Assembly: GCF_019175285.1 (NCBI RefSeq)
Contig: NC_056522.1
Span: forward strand, 70,691,369-70,755,368
Length of the DNA stretch: 64,000 bases
Direction of reading: 5' to 3'
From: Sceloporus undulatus
Lineage: Eukaryota > Chordata > Lepidosauria > Squamata > Phrynosomatidae
In this document: positions 12,048-23,830 of the stretch, piece by piece
Layout of the letters: every line of letters starts with the position of its first letter
Position numbering within the stretch: position 1 is the stretch's first letter
Made by a program: the position numbers and the translations under genes
The notes under the pieces: generated by a model
Database searches by the model: none
What the model saw: only the letters and a program-made list of their open reading frames with translations
Told to the model about the DNA's origin: nothing

Positions 12048-12270
12048 TTGGCGGAAAAATTGCGGAACTGGGGAAAAGAGCGGGAAGGCAGGGGCCTTAT
12101 AACGGGTGGGCGGAGTTACCGCCAAAAAGTTTCAATATGTTGCAGAGTTAACTCTTGCCAGTGATTCCAGTAGGTTCCGAGCAGCACTGCGCAGGCGCAG
12201 TGAAACCCATTTGTATGTATTCGCAGATGACCACTCGAAGAAATACTGTTACAGGTAAGCAACCTGTCCT
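12048..12270 (+). repeat. DIRS right inverted terminal repeat
   Basis: It is the reverse complement of the left repeat, from GGAACTGGGGAAAAGAGCGG to GTGAAACCCATTTGTATG. It extends beyond the left repeat with ATTCGCAGATGACCACTCGA to AAGCAACCTGTCCTT. Confidence 0.88.
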
Positions 12271-13274
12271 TTTTGATGTCCATCCTCAATTTCTGTCACC
12301 CTTGGCTTCTTTTGGTCTCCCTCCCTCTTTCCTCACCTTTCTCACTCTTTTTACCCATCTTGTTCTTTTTATCCACCCCTTCCATTCTGGGATGGGGTGT
12401 ATTTTCAGGTCTCCACAAGACTTTAGTTGGTATCAAACAATGACACATTGCTAGATAAGAAAAGCTTCATTGGTGGCAAATTATACAGCAGATGATATAC
12501 AACAAAACAGGCCAGTGGAGTCTAGCATCTTTTCACAGCCAATGGTAGAACTGGGCCTCTAAATAACAACTCGTATTTCTACCCAGAGTATCCAATTCCC
12601 CATAGCTAACTATATGGATTCCCTCATCTGGTGTGCACGTTCCTGGGCAAAGAAGAATAGAAGAATGGCTCCCAAGGTCTGACACAGTGCAGAAGCAAAC
12701 AAAGAAAAACAAAATTTATAGGCATGACCCATTCCCCCCCTCCAACAGCTATGAGAATTGTGTAGGCAGGTTAGAGACAGAGGAAAAACTCACTCCTCCA
12801 GTCTGTTCTCAGCCTTCATATCTTTTCCCATCCACAAACTGCCAAGCTGATGCAAAATGTATCAAAACAAAGTTAGTAATACAAATTAACACTTTCTACA
12901 CCACTGGATTGCTATTAACCTTTGGCCATGATTCTCACAAAGACTCTAAAATCCATCTTCCTAGTGGCAAGGGCCAAATCACTACAGTGGGCTTGTTACC
13001 TTATAATTTAAACTGAAGAAGCTGCTGACTATACAATATTTGGCATTCCCAGTTTCTGCATACAAAACCTGTGTTCTTCCACTGACATTTGTAGACTGCA
13101 TTGCTTTAGTGGAGGTGGAAAGATAGAAAGGATGCAGCACTTTATTTCTACAAGAAAATATTCTGCATATGCTCAGACACTCTCAAAACCTATTTTAAGA
13201 ATCCAGCACAAAAAATAATAGAATCTTAGGAGTTGGGAGGAACCAAAAGGCTATCTTTACAGCGCTTTATAAAT

Positions 13275-13366
13275 AAAGGTTAATAATGATAATAATGATA
13301 ATAATGATAATGATGATGATAACAACAACAACAATCTAATCCTGTGTGTGTGTGTGTGTGTGTGTA
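13275..13366 (+). repeat. AAT/GAT-rich microsatellite and (TG)n
   Basis: ATAATGATAATAATGATAAT, then GATGATGATAACAACAACAA, then (TG)10 at 13346-13365. It follows a short LINE-like tail (GCGCTTTATAAATAAAGG). Confidence 0.9.
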
Positions 13367-13600
13367 AACCTTCAAGTCACCTGTTGATTTATGGTGACCC
13401 CCTGAATTTTCTAGGGTTTTCTTAGGCAAAGAATATTCAGAGGTAGCTTGCTAATTCCTTCCTAGTCTGAAATATAGCCTACAACACTTGGCATTTGTTG
13501 GAGGTTTCCTACTCAAATACTAACCATTGCTAACCTGCTTAGCTCCCATGATCAGACAACATCTGATGCCTTTAGGATATTTAGGCGGAATAGTCCAGCT
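13340..13600 (-). mobile_element. 5S-rRNA-derived SINE
   Basis: The reverse complement of 13479-13562 matches the 5S rRNA internal promoter region (TCTGATCATGGGAGCTAAGC). A body follows that ends in a (CA)n tract (13346-13365). Confidence 0.75.
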
Positions 13601-14699
13601 CCCTACCGTGCAAGAATACACAACTAAAGCACATCTGAAAGATGCTCATCTAACTTCTGTTTAAAGACCTACTCTCTTAATTCGCTGACTATCCTATGTA
13701 TTTATCCACCTATTGCTATGCCTGTGGTAGATCAGTGACCCAACTTAACAAGTGGGGCATTTGAAAGGTGAGTAAAGTGCATGTTTGCTGGTGGGGGTGG
13801 AAAGAAAAGAGAGATGCAGAAGAATGACAAACTGAATTTAAGAGGTTATAAGATGAGATGCCATGCTTTGGGACAATGTTCCCTAACCTGACAGTTCCCA
13901 AACATGTTGCACTCCCACCATTCCCAGGCAACAACCATATTTGGGGGAGGGGGGTTGTAATCTTGGGGTGGGGGGAATTCTAGGTTGGAGAAAGCCAACT
14001 TTAAAAGGGAAAAAAAGAACCCCATTGAAGAAGCCAATAAAAAATGTCCCCCCCCAAGGTCAACAGTGATCATCTTTATGCCATTCTCTATAATTCTCAT
14101 GATCTGGCTCAATGCTAATGTTTTAATCATAAGAATAAATTCACAATAACTAATTATTGGAGGTATTATTTATGCTTATGAATTATTTTTCCAGTTTCTA
14201 ATGTTTAACATTATTCAATTAATTTCAACACTTACATTCCAAGCTCTGCTTTCTGAATAAATCCAACATGCCAGATGCAGAGGCCACAGTGTCACTTTTC
14301 TTCCACTGCATAATATTTTACCATTCTTGCTTGATGTAGTGCTTAGTGAGTATCGAAAGCTACTGTTATGCCTTTTGGTTGGCTGAATAAAGACATCATG
14401 ACCCCAGGACATTCAACAGGGGGGCAGTTTGCATGGGAACATGGCCATCTTTACCTTGGTAACTTGTTTTTATCTGGAATATTCTTGACACTTTTCACTA
14501 CTTTTCTGATAAATGTGATGGAAGCAAACTGATCAGACATATTCTAGAACCAGGATGGGCAATGGTATGCCTCTGGGAGGCTATATGAATGCCAAAAATG
14601 TTCCCTCCCCAACTTAAAACTGGAAGTGGCCAAAAGGTTTTGAAAAAAAAAATTAACATGCTAAAACAGAGCAGGTTCCCCCTCCAAGCTATTCCAAAT

Positions 14700-15185
14700 A
14701 TTAATTGCTTCAGGTTTGATATGGTTTTGTTTCAGCAATAGCTTTCTTTTTGCTGCATCTGAGTGGTCGTTGTTCCATGGACAGTTCTTCCCAACTCAAG
14801 CTGTGAATCTCTTCATCTCCTTCAAAGTTACAACTGGCATCTTGGTTGCTTCTCTAATTAATGCCCTCCTTCCCCAGACATTGAGTTCTGGTGGATGGAT
14901 TTTCTAGGTCGAGTGAAAGCAGAGCTATTTTTCCACTTCTTAATAGCACAAGCAACAGCCCTCTGTGGGATATTTATAGTTTGGAATATTTTTTTTAAAT
15001 ACCCCAACCCTGGTTTGTGCTTTTTGTACAATATCCCACGCTTGCTTTGATAGATCCTCAGGCTTCATTATCCTGTTTGATTTTATATTCTCTCTAGCAA
15101 ACTCTGAGGCCTGCGAATGTATGTTACTAGAACTGCAGACTGATGGATTTCATTCAGCTACTTATTTGACTTCTGGATGCAGTGG
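14700..15185 (+). mobile_element. Old interspersed element of unnamed family
   Basis: Phrases such as ATCTCCTTCAAAGTTACAAC, GCTTCTCTAATTAATGCCCT and TCTAGCAAACTCTGAGGCCT resemble a repeat widespread in vertebrate genomes whose family I cannot name. No intact frame. Confidence 0.4.
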
Positions 15186-15554
15186 TTTGAACCAAAGCTT
15201 ATGTAGGCAAGTCACAGCAAAATAGGTAAATTCTTATATAACCAACAAGTACCAGTTTGTTTTTGTTAATTTTTGTGACACAATGAAAATATTTGGCACC
15301 TCCACAGTGTTCTGTATCTTGGGTACACTGAGCAATAATAATACCAATAATCCATATCAATCCCACGTTATTTCCAACAAAATGTGGAAAAGTGTGTGTG
15401 TGAATACTACTGCAAAACATTGTAAAATGGTCAACAGCATGTTACCTTTATCTATGTTATCACTACAAGAGTGGGAAAAGGGGAAAAATTATATCAAGGT
15501 TCTTGAGCAACTTCCCTATAATGAAATGTTTGTGGTTTTGTAACATAGAAGAAA

Positions 15555-16015
15555 GGTAAAGAGAACATGATTGAGGTATATAAAATCATACATGCTCTGA
15601 GGATGCAGCTATGAAGTTTTAATCTTCCCATGATACTAGAAAGTCATCCAATGAAGGGCCCTCCAAGAAAACAGAACAGGGGAAGATTCATGACCAAAAA
15701 AAGGCAAGTCCCTCTTTACAAATTACACTAAACTGTGTATTATGCTATGACCATTTGTCGTGATGACCACAAATGTAGGACATCTATAAAGAGATTAGAC
15801 ACATGCTCAGAAGATGAGGCTGTCAAGGCTACTAGTCATAGTAGCTATATGCTACCATAAGGATCAATGGAAGCATGAATCTCAATACAAGTTTCTGGAC
15901 AACACAAGCAGAAGGGAGCTGTTATTCTTATGTCCCACTTGTGGCACCTGTTTTGCCATTGCACAAACAGAATGCTGGACAATATGGGGCAATGATTTGA
16001 CACAGCAAGTCTCTG
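15555..16015 (+). mobile_element. Old CR1/L3-like LINE 3' end
   Basis: The 3' part CTCAATACAAGTTTCTGGAC, TGTCCCACTTGTGGC and GAATGCTGGACAATATGGG is a worn version of a squamate CR1/L3-like end. Shorter pieces of it occur at 20016-20125 and 26985-27135. The upstream coding part is heavily decayed. Confidence 0.55.
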
Positions 16016-16085
16016 GTGTGTTTACTGCATTGGATTTTCTAATCTATGTTTCTGTAAGCAGTGCAACTTTTCCAACATGTAGAGA

Positions 16086-16318
16086 TTTACATTGTGTATG
16101 TGTTGTTTGCCTTCTCATCATTTCCGACATGACAACTCTAAGGCGAACCTATGACAAGACTTTCTTGGCATGTTTCTTCAGAATGAGTTTGCCATTGCCA
16201 TTCTCTGAGGCTGAGAGAGCATGCCTTTGCCCAAGGTTACCCAGTGGGTTTTCATGGCCAAGTGAGGATTTGTACCCTGCTCTCCAGAGTCATAGTCTAA
16301 CACTTAAACCACATTAGT
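16086..16318 (-). mobile_element. tRNA-derived SINE
   Basis: Antisense copy: GTTGTTTGCCTTCTCATC, CCATTCTCTGAGGCTGAGAG, CCAGTGGGTTTTCATGGCCA, ending AACACTTAAACCACATTAG. Confidence 0.8.
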
Positions 16319-16904
16319 GATGGGAAATTCCCATTCCCCCCCCATGCACTGAAGTTCCACCCTAGATAGAGCACCATCTAGTGTTTGCTTTAGGAAAACA
16401 GAAGTGCAGAACAATTCTGATTGGGCACATCAGCTACAATGCATTACTGTACTATAGTTTTCCTTCTGACTTTAATAAACAGCAACATCTAGGAATGGGT
16501 AGGATTCAGTTGGCCCTCCAGATAGCGTCAGACAGCAACTTTGCCAATGGTAACAAATTTTGGGAGTTACTCTGACTACATGGGGACAGCCACATGATTC
16601 CCATCTCTGATTTAAGGCCTGTGGTATGGAAATCTCCCAACATCTCACCTACTTTTTGTTGCCACCAATGCCTTTAATAAGAAGGTGCATGTATTACATA
16701 TTAATGTTTCATTTACTGACAGTCATCTTGGAGGGCTACTCCTGGGCAGAAAAGCAAGGTACTGTATTTTAAAGGAATAGGTCTGCACATTTTTTGCATG
16801 TCATCCCTCAGATAATCTTCATGTTGAACCATTCTTGCCTTTATACACCAAGCACTCATCCCATGCTCCTTTCACCCCAAATATCTTTATGTAAGTCTTA
16901 TGCA

Positions 16905-17020
16905 AAGGGTAGGAATTGTGCCACTCTCCAGATGGCATTGGTTGCATCTCCTAGCATTTGCCATTGGGCATGCTAACAATGGCAGCAGTCCAACAACATC
17001 TGGAAGGCTGCACAATTCCC
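16905..17020. mobile_element. hAT-like MITE (CTCCAGATG family)
   Basis: CCACTCTCCAGATGGCATTG is roughly inverted by CCAACAACATCTGGAAGGCT, with a central palindrome around GCCATTGGGCATGC. Confidence 0.55.
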
Positions 17021-17180
17021 ACCCTGCTTTCAGTCCCAAAAGAAAAAAAAAGGACATTAACCTTCACGGTCTTCTGTATTAAAGTATCTATTTGAACCCA
17101 AACATTTTTGCCTTTTTCCTGTCCATCACATACGATAAAATGTCCCTATCTGCTATTCATAGAGGTAGACATTCAAAGAC

Positions 17181-17297
17181 ATAGCCTTGTTAGTCTGTAA
17201 AATCAATATGTAAGGAAATCTTGTAGCACCTTTGGGACTAACTGAAAAAAGTTGGCAGCATGAGCTTTTGTAGACTTGTCTACTTCCTCAGATGCAT
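17181..17297 (-). mobile_element. Retroelement-derived repeat with hammerhead-ribozyme-like core
   Basis: On the minus strand CTGAGGA (17291-17285) is followed by a stem GTAGAC/GTCTAC and then AAAAGC. This resembles the hammerhead layout CUGANGA, stem II, GAAA. The conserved phrase TTAGTCCCAAAGGTGCTACA and a terminal ACAGACTAACAAGGCTATG follow. Penelope-like elements are known to carry such motifs. The GAAA position has diverged, so the copy is probably dead. Confidence 0.5.
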
Positions 17298-18046
17298 TTG
17301 GTGGAGTGGAAAGCCAGGAACAGATCTATATATGTCATTAGTGTGTGAGAATGTCAATTCAAATTCAAAATCGTTTGTGTATGGAAATGAAGTGGCAAGT
17401 CCATTTTTAAAGACAGGTAGAGGAAGCTGTAACCTGCAGATAGAAGAATAGATGAGTATGGGAAACAGAGTGATGTGATCCAGGGTGTCCTCATGAGGAT
17501 GAGGGATAGTGTTGAAATCTGAGTAATGTGCCAAGAAACTATTATCTTTGCTCAGCTATATCCTCTGAGGATAATTTCTCACTCAATTTAATCCTATAGT
17601 TGTTCAAACTCCATCAAATAATGGTAAATTAATGTTTCTTTTGCTATTGTTTCCTTTACATAAAAGGCTCCTTCTATTGACATTTCTTTGGGCTACCTAG
17701 GTTTGTACTTGTTCCATACTTATTGCCAGTCCTTCTCTTTGTTTTCCATTCTGTAGAACAAATCCTTCTGCAATTCTTTTAATGGCACATTAGTCAAAAT
17801 CAGTATTATCTGCAACAAAAACATTCTAGACAAAGCATTAATCTTTATCACTGAATTTTTTCCCCAACAATGACAATTTTGCTTTCTCCCATCTTCACAA
17901 ATCTTAATTGCTTTCCATGTTTTGACATACTGTAGTTATTTTGAAATAACATACAGATCTGAATGTGGCAGATGTTTGTCATCTTTCCTAATGATCATTG
18001 GGAAGCACTTGCATACCACAGAGATGAGCAGAGAATTAAATTATAA

Positions 18047-18398
18047 ATAAAGGTCCAGTACAGACTGCTGGCTTGCAGCAGCCTGGGGCCAATTCTAGGG
18101 TTCCGGCAAGCACAGCACACTCCGGAACCCTAGCATATGACAGCGCTGCTGTCCACACAGCGCGCATATTGATGACGTTACACAAGCGCCGTGCCCAAAC
18201 AGTGTGGCACGTGCGTGACGTCACTGTGATGCCCCAGGGTGCAAATGGCACCTCGGCATCATCGTGGGAAGGAGCTCCATTTCGGAGCTACTTTTTGGGG
18301 AGGATCGTTGTTGCAACTGTGCAGTTGCCGCGGCAACAATCTGGAGGAGAAAGGGGCGGCCTCTGCCCACCCCTTTCTTATAATCTGTACCAGGCCAA
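18047..18398. mobile_element. CpG-rich MITE
   Basis: The left end GGTCCAGTACAGAC and right end TCTGTACCAGGCC are inverted. The interior has several inverted motifs (AGGGTTCCGGCAAGC / CTCCGGAACCCTAGC) and many CpG sites. A possible relative is at 52384-52710. Confidence 0.65.
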
Positions 18399-18725
18399 AG
18401 TTTCCAAAATAGTCTGCTAAGATCAACATGGGCTTGCTTCAGTTTGAAAATAGTTCACATGCTGGATTTTGCATGGGCTTCTTTGCCACAGGAGGAAAAT
18501 AGGACTAGAACTATATCATAATAATCCTAGTTATTCTTCTTCCCAATAACCATCTTCTCAATTTTAAAACCTGACAAGTCCATCACCTTTAATTGATCTT
18601 TTTAATATTTTGTCAACATCATTGTTGTTTGTTAATCTCAATTTTGTGGATTTTTCTCATTACCCGTGCATTGCCCCAGGAAGAAGAGTTTTAAAACCTC
18701 ACTCCCAAATGCTTTCCACTGGCAG

Positions 18726-18744
18726 AGGCGGCGGCGGCGGCGGC

Positions 18745-18784
<40 letters not shown>
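18726..18784 (+). repeat. CGG/CAG trinucleotide tract
   Basis: About six GGC units run directly into about twelve CAG units, then AAAATACGCC. It sits at the left edge of an L2 fragment. Confidence 0.95.
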
Positions 18785-18785
<1 letters not shown>

Positions 18786-18786
18786 A

Positions 18787-19520
18787 ATACGCCAATTGCA
18801 CCCTTTTCAGGAACCGGAAGACCTAAAAACTATGGTACACGCACTGGTAACGTCACGACTTGACTTCTGCAATGCACTCTACATCGGGCTATCCTTGTAC
18901 CTAGTCCAGAAACTTCAGCTAATTCAAATATGACAGCAAGAACAGTCACTGAAAGATCTAGAGGTGACCATGTTACACCTATACTAAAGTCTCTTCACTG
19001 GCTGCCTATTAATTTCCTGGCACAGTACAAGGTGTTGATCATAACCTTTAAAGCCCTTCATGGCTTGGGTTCAGTTTACTTATGGGATCGCCTTCTCCCA
19101 TATAATCTGCCCCGCACATTGAGATCCTGAAGTAAAAACATACTGCAGCTAAAACTAGGTTAGCTGCAGTTACCCAAAATATCTTCCATTCTGCCGCTCC
19201 CAAATTATGGAATAGTCTGCCGGAAGAGACCCGACATATCATCAGTACTGGTTGCTTTAAAAAAGTAATGAAGACATATCTCTTCCGACAGGCTTTTCAT
19301 ATTATCACTCCAGCAATCTCTTATAAACATAATCAGTTGTTCAACAACAACCTCTGCCCTATCTTTAATAATGTTTTAATAATTATTTAATAATTTAATT
19401 GTATTTTATTGTGGATGGGTTTGATATACAATGATAAGTCATATTTTACTGATGTTTTTATTGTTAGCCGCTTCAATCTGTTTGGAGAAGGATAGAAATG
19501 AACATTATTACTATTATTAA
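18787..19520 (+). mobile_element. L2-type LINE 3' fragment
   Basis: A diverged C-terminal coding region (TSRLDFCNALYIGLSLYL, PILKSLHWLPINFLAQYKVL) and a 3' UTR ending ATAGAAATGAACATTATTAC. It starts immediately after a CGG/CAG tract. Confidence 0.82.
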
Positions 19521-21193
19521 ACTGTCCCATCATAGCTGACAAATTCATATGCTCTCTTACCAAAGGTAAAGGTTTCATTCTTAACAAGATGAATATAAAG
19601 TGTTTGAGGGCTGTTTGGATATACAGTTGTGCAGAGCAGCTATTGCTGAGTAGCCTCAGAAGAATAAATTGAATATAGGACATTTGATGGGCAAAAGGAA
19701 TTGGTCCCCTGCTGTTAATCATATCATACTGATGTTGAGGGGTTTGGGGTAACATGTATAGTTGATTATGTATTTTAGTTAGCCCTACTGTTCCACTAAT
19801 TAATATATAGCTTTACCCCCTGAACCATGTAATATGAGAAAAGGAAACATATGTGGATATCACACTTTTACAAGTTGAACTAAACCACAAAAGCTTTTAT
19901 CTAGCTGTTTGGGTCTGTCAAAGGTGAGACTACAAATCATGACCCAAGTATATTACCTCAAAACTACCAGAGGAATGTGCTTCTGTAAGTCAGATGCAAA
20001 GGTTAATTTCTTGCTTGTAGGTTTCCAAGAAGCAGCTAGTTGGCCATGGTGGAAAAGCTAGGCTGTTTTAGCCAGGCTTTTGATCTGATGCAGCAGAGTT
20101 CTTGTGTCTGCTTGAGAAATCTTCCCAAGTGATAAGAACTGATATCTGATAAGTTCAGCAAAAGACTTGAAGGACACTGGGCAAGGCAGCTATTTGTTCT
20201 ATTCTCTGCTCTGGTAGGCGAGAAGGGTGGGCAACCAACAGAAACATCAACTGTCCTCCTCCTTGACCCCCAGCTTTCCTCTACTTCCTCTAGTGGATCC
20301 CCTAGACTGTTTGCTGCTGATTATTCTCAGTACTCAAGTCCATTCATTTTCTCCATCTCCTGGACAGTATGTAGCAGCAGCAAGCAGACTGGTAAAATCA
20401 CTACTGGACGAATAACAGTATATTGTCACAGCTGCTCTTTCTTGTCAGTTGTCAGTTTGGGGGCACTTCAGTTGTTAGTTAGGCCTTTTGATAGTTCATG
20501 AGTTCCAGCAGATGCTTAGCCACAAGAATCCCTGATATTAGATTTCCCTTCTAACTTTACTACTCAAGACAAAGTGCAAGGCTACTTATTCGCAGTTGAG
20601 TGTATTTCCAGAATCCTCCTAAGTATGAGATAGTACTGAAATTTATTGAAACAGAACAGAAAAATATGCACACAATATGAAATTAATTGAAATTGTATCA
20701 ACTGTTCCAGGACATTCAGAACACGTAGAATTATTTTGAAAATTTTGAATTTGTTTGTGAAATATACCTCTCAGCACTTCAGATCATTTCAGAAAAGTCA
20801 TTACATGCTAAGATCTACAAATTATCAAATGCTTAATAGTGCTCAGATACTAACTTACATTTCAGAAGAAAGAAGTGTAACACTGGGCATAATTTATGAA
20901 CACTTTACCAGTAAGGGATATGGCTTACCACATGTGCATATGCCTTTAACAGCTGAAAAAAGTCTGGCTAATGAGAATGTAATGCCAAATAGCTGATAAC
21001 TTATGATTTAACAGGAAAGGTTTTGGATGTATGACCAAATTGTATCAGCTTCGAAGCAGAAATGGGACATACTATTCTGTAGCAAGCAATCATTTTCAAC
21101 ATAGACGCAACACTATTCTTCATGAACTCTACAAAGTTAGAGATCACTTTGAAGTTGAGGTCAGTGCCTGGACTGTTGTCCTGTTCAAGATTT
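19521..21193. other. Intergenic, nothing recognised except 20016-20125
   Basis: AT-rich, no coding frame with family features. Confidence 0.6.
20016..20125 (+). mobile_element. Old CR1/L3-like LINE 3' end fragment
   Basis: AGGTTTCCAAGAAGCAGCTA, GTTGGCCATGGTGG and GATCTGATGCAGCAGAGTTC match the repeat seen at 26985. Confidence 0.55.
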
Positions 21194-22915
21194 AATAATA
21201 ATAATAAATAATTAAAAGTTTTATTTATATACCGCCCTTCCATTGATCAGGGCGGTTTACAACAAGATAAAATACAAAATATATCAATACATTAAAATAC
21301 AATACAATACAAATACAGTAAACCAACAACAATATAAAACCCCCGTTTGCCCATCCTCTTGCCACAGGAGAGGAAGGGAGGCCCACTGGACTTTTAATCG
21401 GGGAATGCACGATGGAAGAGAAAGGTTTTCAAATCCTTTCTAAATTGGGCCAGGGAGGTAATCGAGCAGAGCTCTGTGGGCAGCGTGTTCCAAAGGGGCG
21501 GGGCGGCGATGGAGAATGTCCTCCTCGTAGTGGAGGACAGCCTAGCCCCTGGCACCCTAAGGAGTTGCTGCCCAGATGTTCTGAGGGTGCGGGACGGAAT
21601 ATACAGGGAGAGGCGGTCCTTCAGGTATCCTGGGCTCAAGCCATTTAGGGCTTTATAGGTCATTACCAACACCTTATATTGTGCCCGGAAGCGAATAGGC
21701 AGCCAGTGCAGATCTTTAAGCACCGGTGTAATATGGCTGGCCCTGGAAGTTCCAGTGACCAGCCTGGCTGCCATATTCTGTACCATTTGCAGCTTCCGGG
21801 TTTGGTATAAGGGTTGCCCCATGTAGAGTGCGTTGCAGAAATCCAATCTCGAGGTTACCAGAGCGTGTACTACCGTTTCAAGGTCCCTCTGGGCCAGGTA
21901 TGGCGCAGCTGGCGAATAAGCCGAAGCTGATAACAGGCGCTCTTGACCGTCGCATTCACCTGAGCAGTCAGGTGAAGCGACGAGTCAAGAAGCACCCCCA
22001 GACTGCGCACAGAGTCCTTCACAGGGAGCGTGACCCCGTTCAGGACAGGTGGAACTACCGCCATTCCTGGACCAGGGGAACCTATCACAAGTACCTCCGT
22101 TTTCTCTGGATTCAATTTGAGTCGGTTTTCCCTCATCCAGCCCATTACTGACTCCAGACATGCCACGAGAGGAGAGACGCCATCCTCAGTCACTGCATCA
22201 GTCGGAGACATAGAGAAAATTATTTGGGTGTCATCAGCGTACTGGTAACCCCGCGCCCCATGTCTCCGGATGATCTCTCCCAGCGGTTTCATGTAAATGT
22301 TAAATAGCATGGGAGACAGAATGGCTCCTTGAGGGACCCCGGTTTTGAGGGCCCTCTCATCGGAGCACACGTCTCCCAGCTGCACCATCTGGGACCTCCC
22401 GGAGAGGTAGGACCGGAACCACTGGAGCACAGTGTCCCCAATTCCCACCTCTGCCAGGCGCCCCAGAAGGATACCATGGTCTATGGTATCAAAAGCCGCT
22501 GAGATGTCCAAGAGCACCAACAGGGACACGATTCCCCCGTCAATGCCCAGACGGAGATCATCGACCAAGGCGACCATGGCCGTCTCAACCCCGTAACCTG
22601 CCCGGAAGCCAGTTTGAAATGGGTCCAGATAATCCGTTTCATCCAAGACCGCCTGAAGCTGGATCGCAACCGCCCTCTCGATCACCTTCCCCAAAAATGG
22701 CAGCAGCGAGACTGGCCGATAATTATTATGTACCAGGGGGTCGAGGGAGGGCTTTTTTAATATAGGTTTTACAATGGCCAATTTTAATTCTGATGGAAAT
22801 TGCCCTTCCCTCAAGGATGTATTGATGATCCGGCGTAACAATAAAGTTACCGCCGGTCCCCCCTGGGCCGCTAGCCACGAGGGACAGGGATCGAGAGAGC
22901 AGGTCGTCTTCCGAA
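21194..22915 (-). mobile_element. L2-type LINE, 5'-truncated, long RT reading frame
   Basis: The minus strand 22841-21870 is open for 323 residues of reverse transcriptase: RPVSLLPFLGKVIERAV, DISAAFDTIDH, TGVPQGAILSPMLFNIYMKP and YADDTQIIF. A second frame, 21846-21394, carries the L2 C-terminus (LDFCNALYMG-like, HITPVLKDLHWLPIRFRAQY, FRKDLKTFLF). One frameshift near 21860 separates them. The 3' end is at 21194 with GGGCGGTATATAAATAAAAC and an (ATT)n tail. It looks fairly young. Upstream RT and endonuclease are missing. Confidence 0.9.
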
Positions 22916-23139
22916 CAAAAATGGAACTGGAAAAGGATATTTTAGAATAGGAAACTGCTCTAAGTAACTTAAGTGGAAGGCTTATCAGATCTAGATCTGA
23001 TTCTCATGAAAAATTAGACTGATCTATCATAACTCCTCTAAGTTGTTCCATCTCAAAGAGGTCTTAACTCTAATTTTGATCAGAGTAGTACCTAGTGTAT
23101 TAGTACAGGTACAATAAAGGTAAGCCCATGAAAGGATAT

Positions 23140-23576
23140 TGACAAACTGCGGCATGTCCAGAGGGTGACCAAAATAGTGAAAGGTATGGAAGCTATGCCC
23201 TATGAGGAGCAGCTTAGGTAGATGGATATGTTTTGCCTGGAGAAGAGAAGGTTAAGAGGAGACATGTCATGTTTAAATATTTGAAGGGATATCATATTGA
23301 GGAAGAAGTTTGATTGCTGTTGTAAAGAACATGGAGTAATGGACTCAAATGACAAAAAAAGAGATTCTGCCTAAACATTAAGATCTTCCTGATTCTGCCT
23401 AAACATTAAGAACTTCCTGAAGAGTTGTTTGGCAGTTGGAGTGTGGTGGAGTCTCCTTTGGAGGTTTTTAAACAGAGGCTAGATGGCCATCGGTCGGAAG
23501 CGCTTTGTGTGTTCCTTAACGGCAGGGGGTTGGGCTGGATGGCCCTGGTGGGTCTCTGAATTCTATGATTCTATAA
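23140..23576 (+). mobile_element. CR1 LINE 3' fragment
   Basis: A diverged copy of the CR1 C-terminal coding region and tail (starts GGCATGTCCAGAGGGTGACC, ends TTCTATGATTCTATA). It includes a short internal duplication (GATTCTGCCTAAACATTAAG occurs twice near 23360-23410). Confidence 0.85.
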
Positions 23577-23830
23577 AGGATACAGTGCAAGATATTTAAC
23601 TGGAAAGAATCATGCTGACAACTTCTCAAGACAGTTAAATGGGGCAATGAACAGTTTTAGGGTTAGTGGCTTAATTCACTTACATGTTTGTCCCAATATT
23701 TTAAAGTTCTGCAAAAACATCTTGTGAGAATGCAATTTATTATAATGAACTTTATTGGTTCCAAGAGACACTCAGATAGAGGAAACCAGCATTGCTATGA
23801 TTAGTGTTTTGGTATATAAGATCTGAAATC

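Larger units (their letters stand above)
5968..12270 (+). mobile_element. DIRS-type tyrosine-recombinase retrotransposon, nearly whole
   Basis: A 6.3-kb fossil retroelement of the DIRS order. Parts in order: left inverted terminal repeat (5968-6156), gag-like region, reverse transcriptase/RNase H with a following Dam-methyltransferase-like segment, tyrosine recombinase, internal complementary region (about 11890-11990) and right inverted repeat (12048-12270). The two end repeats are inverted relative to each other and almost identical, which is the hallmark of DIRS rather than of LTR elements. It looks nearly whole, with about two breaks in the gag-like part, and is probably young. No target duplication is evident, as expected for recombinase-mediated insertion. 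Confidence 0.9.
12271..14699. other. Intergenic, repeats only at 13275-13600
   Basis: Outside the microsatellite and 5S SINE nothing is recognised. A 127-codon open frame near 12633 has no family resemblance that I can see. Confidence 0.6.
16319..18046. other. Intergenic
   Basis: It holds the MITE at 16905-17020 and the hammerhead-like repeat at 17181-17297; 17298-18046 is AT-rich with nothing recognised. Confidence 0.6.

Noticed and set aside
1-23830. EGLN1 exons, expected next to SPRTN
   Set aside because: No stretch resembling the prolyl-hydroxylase domain was found on either strand.
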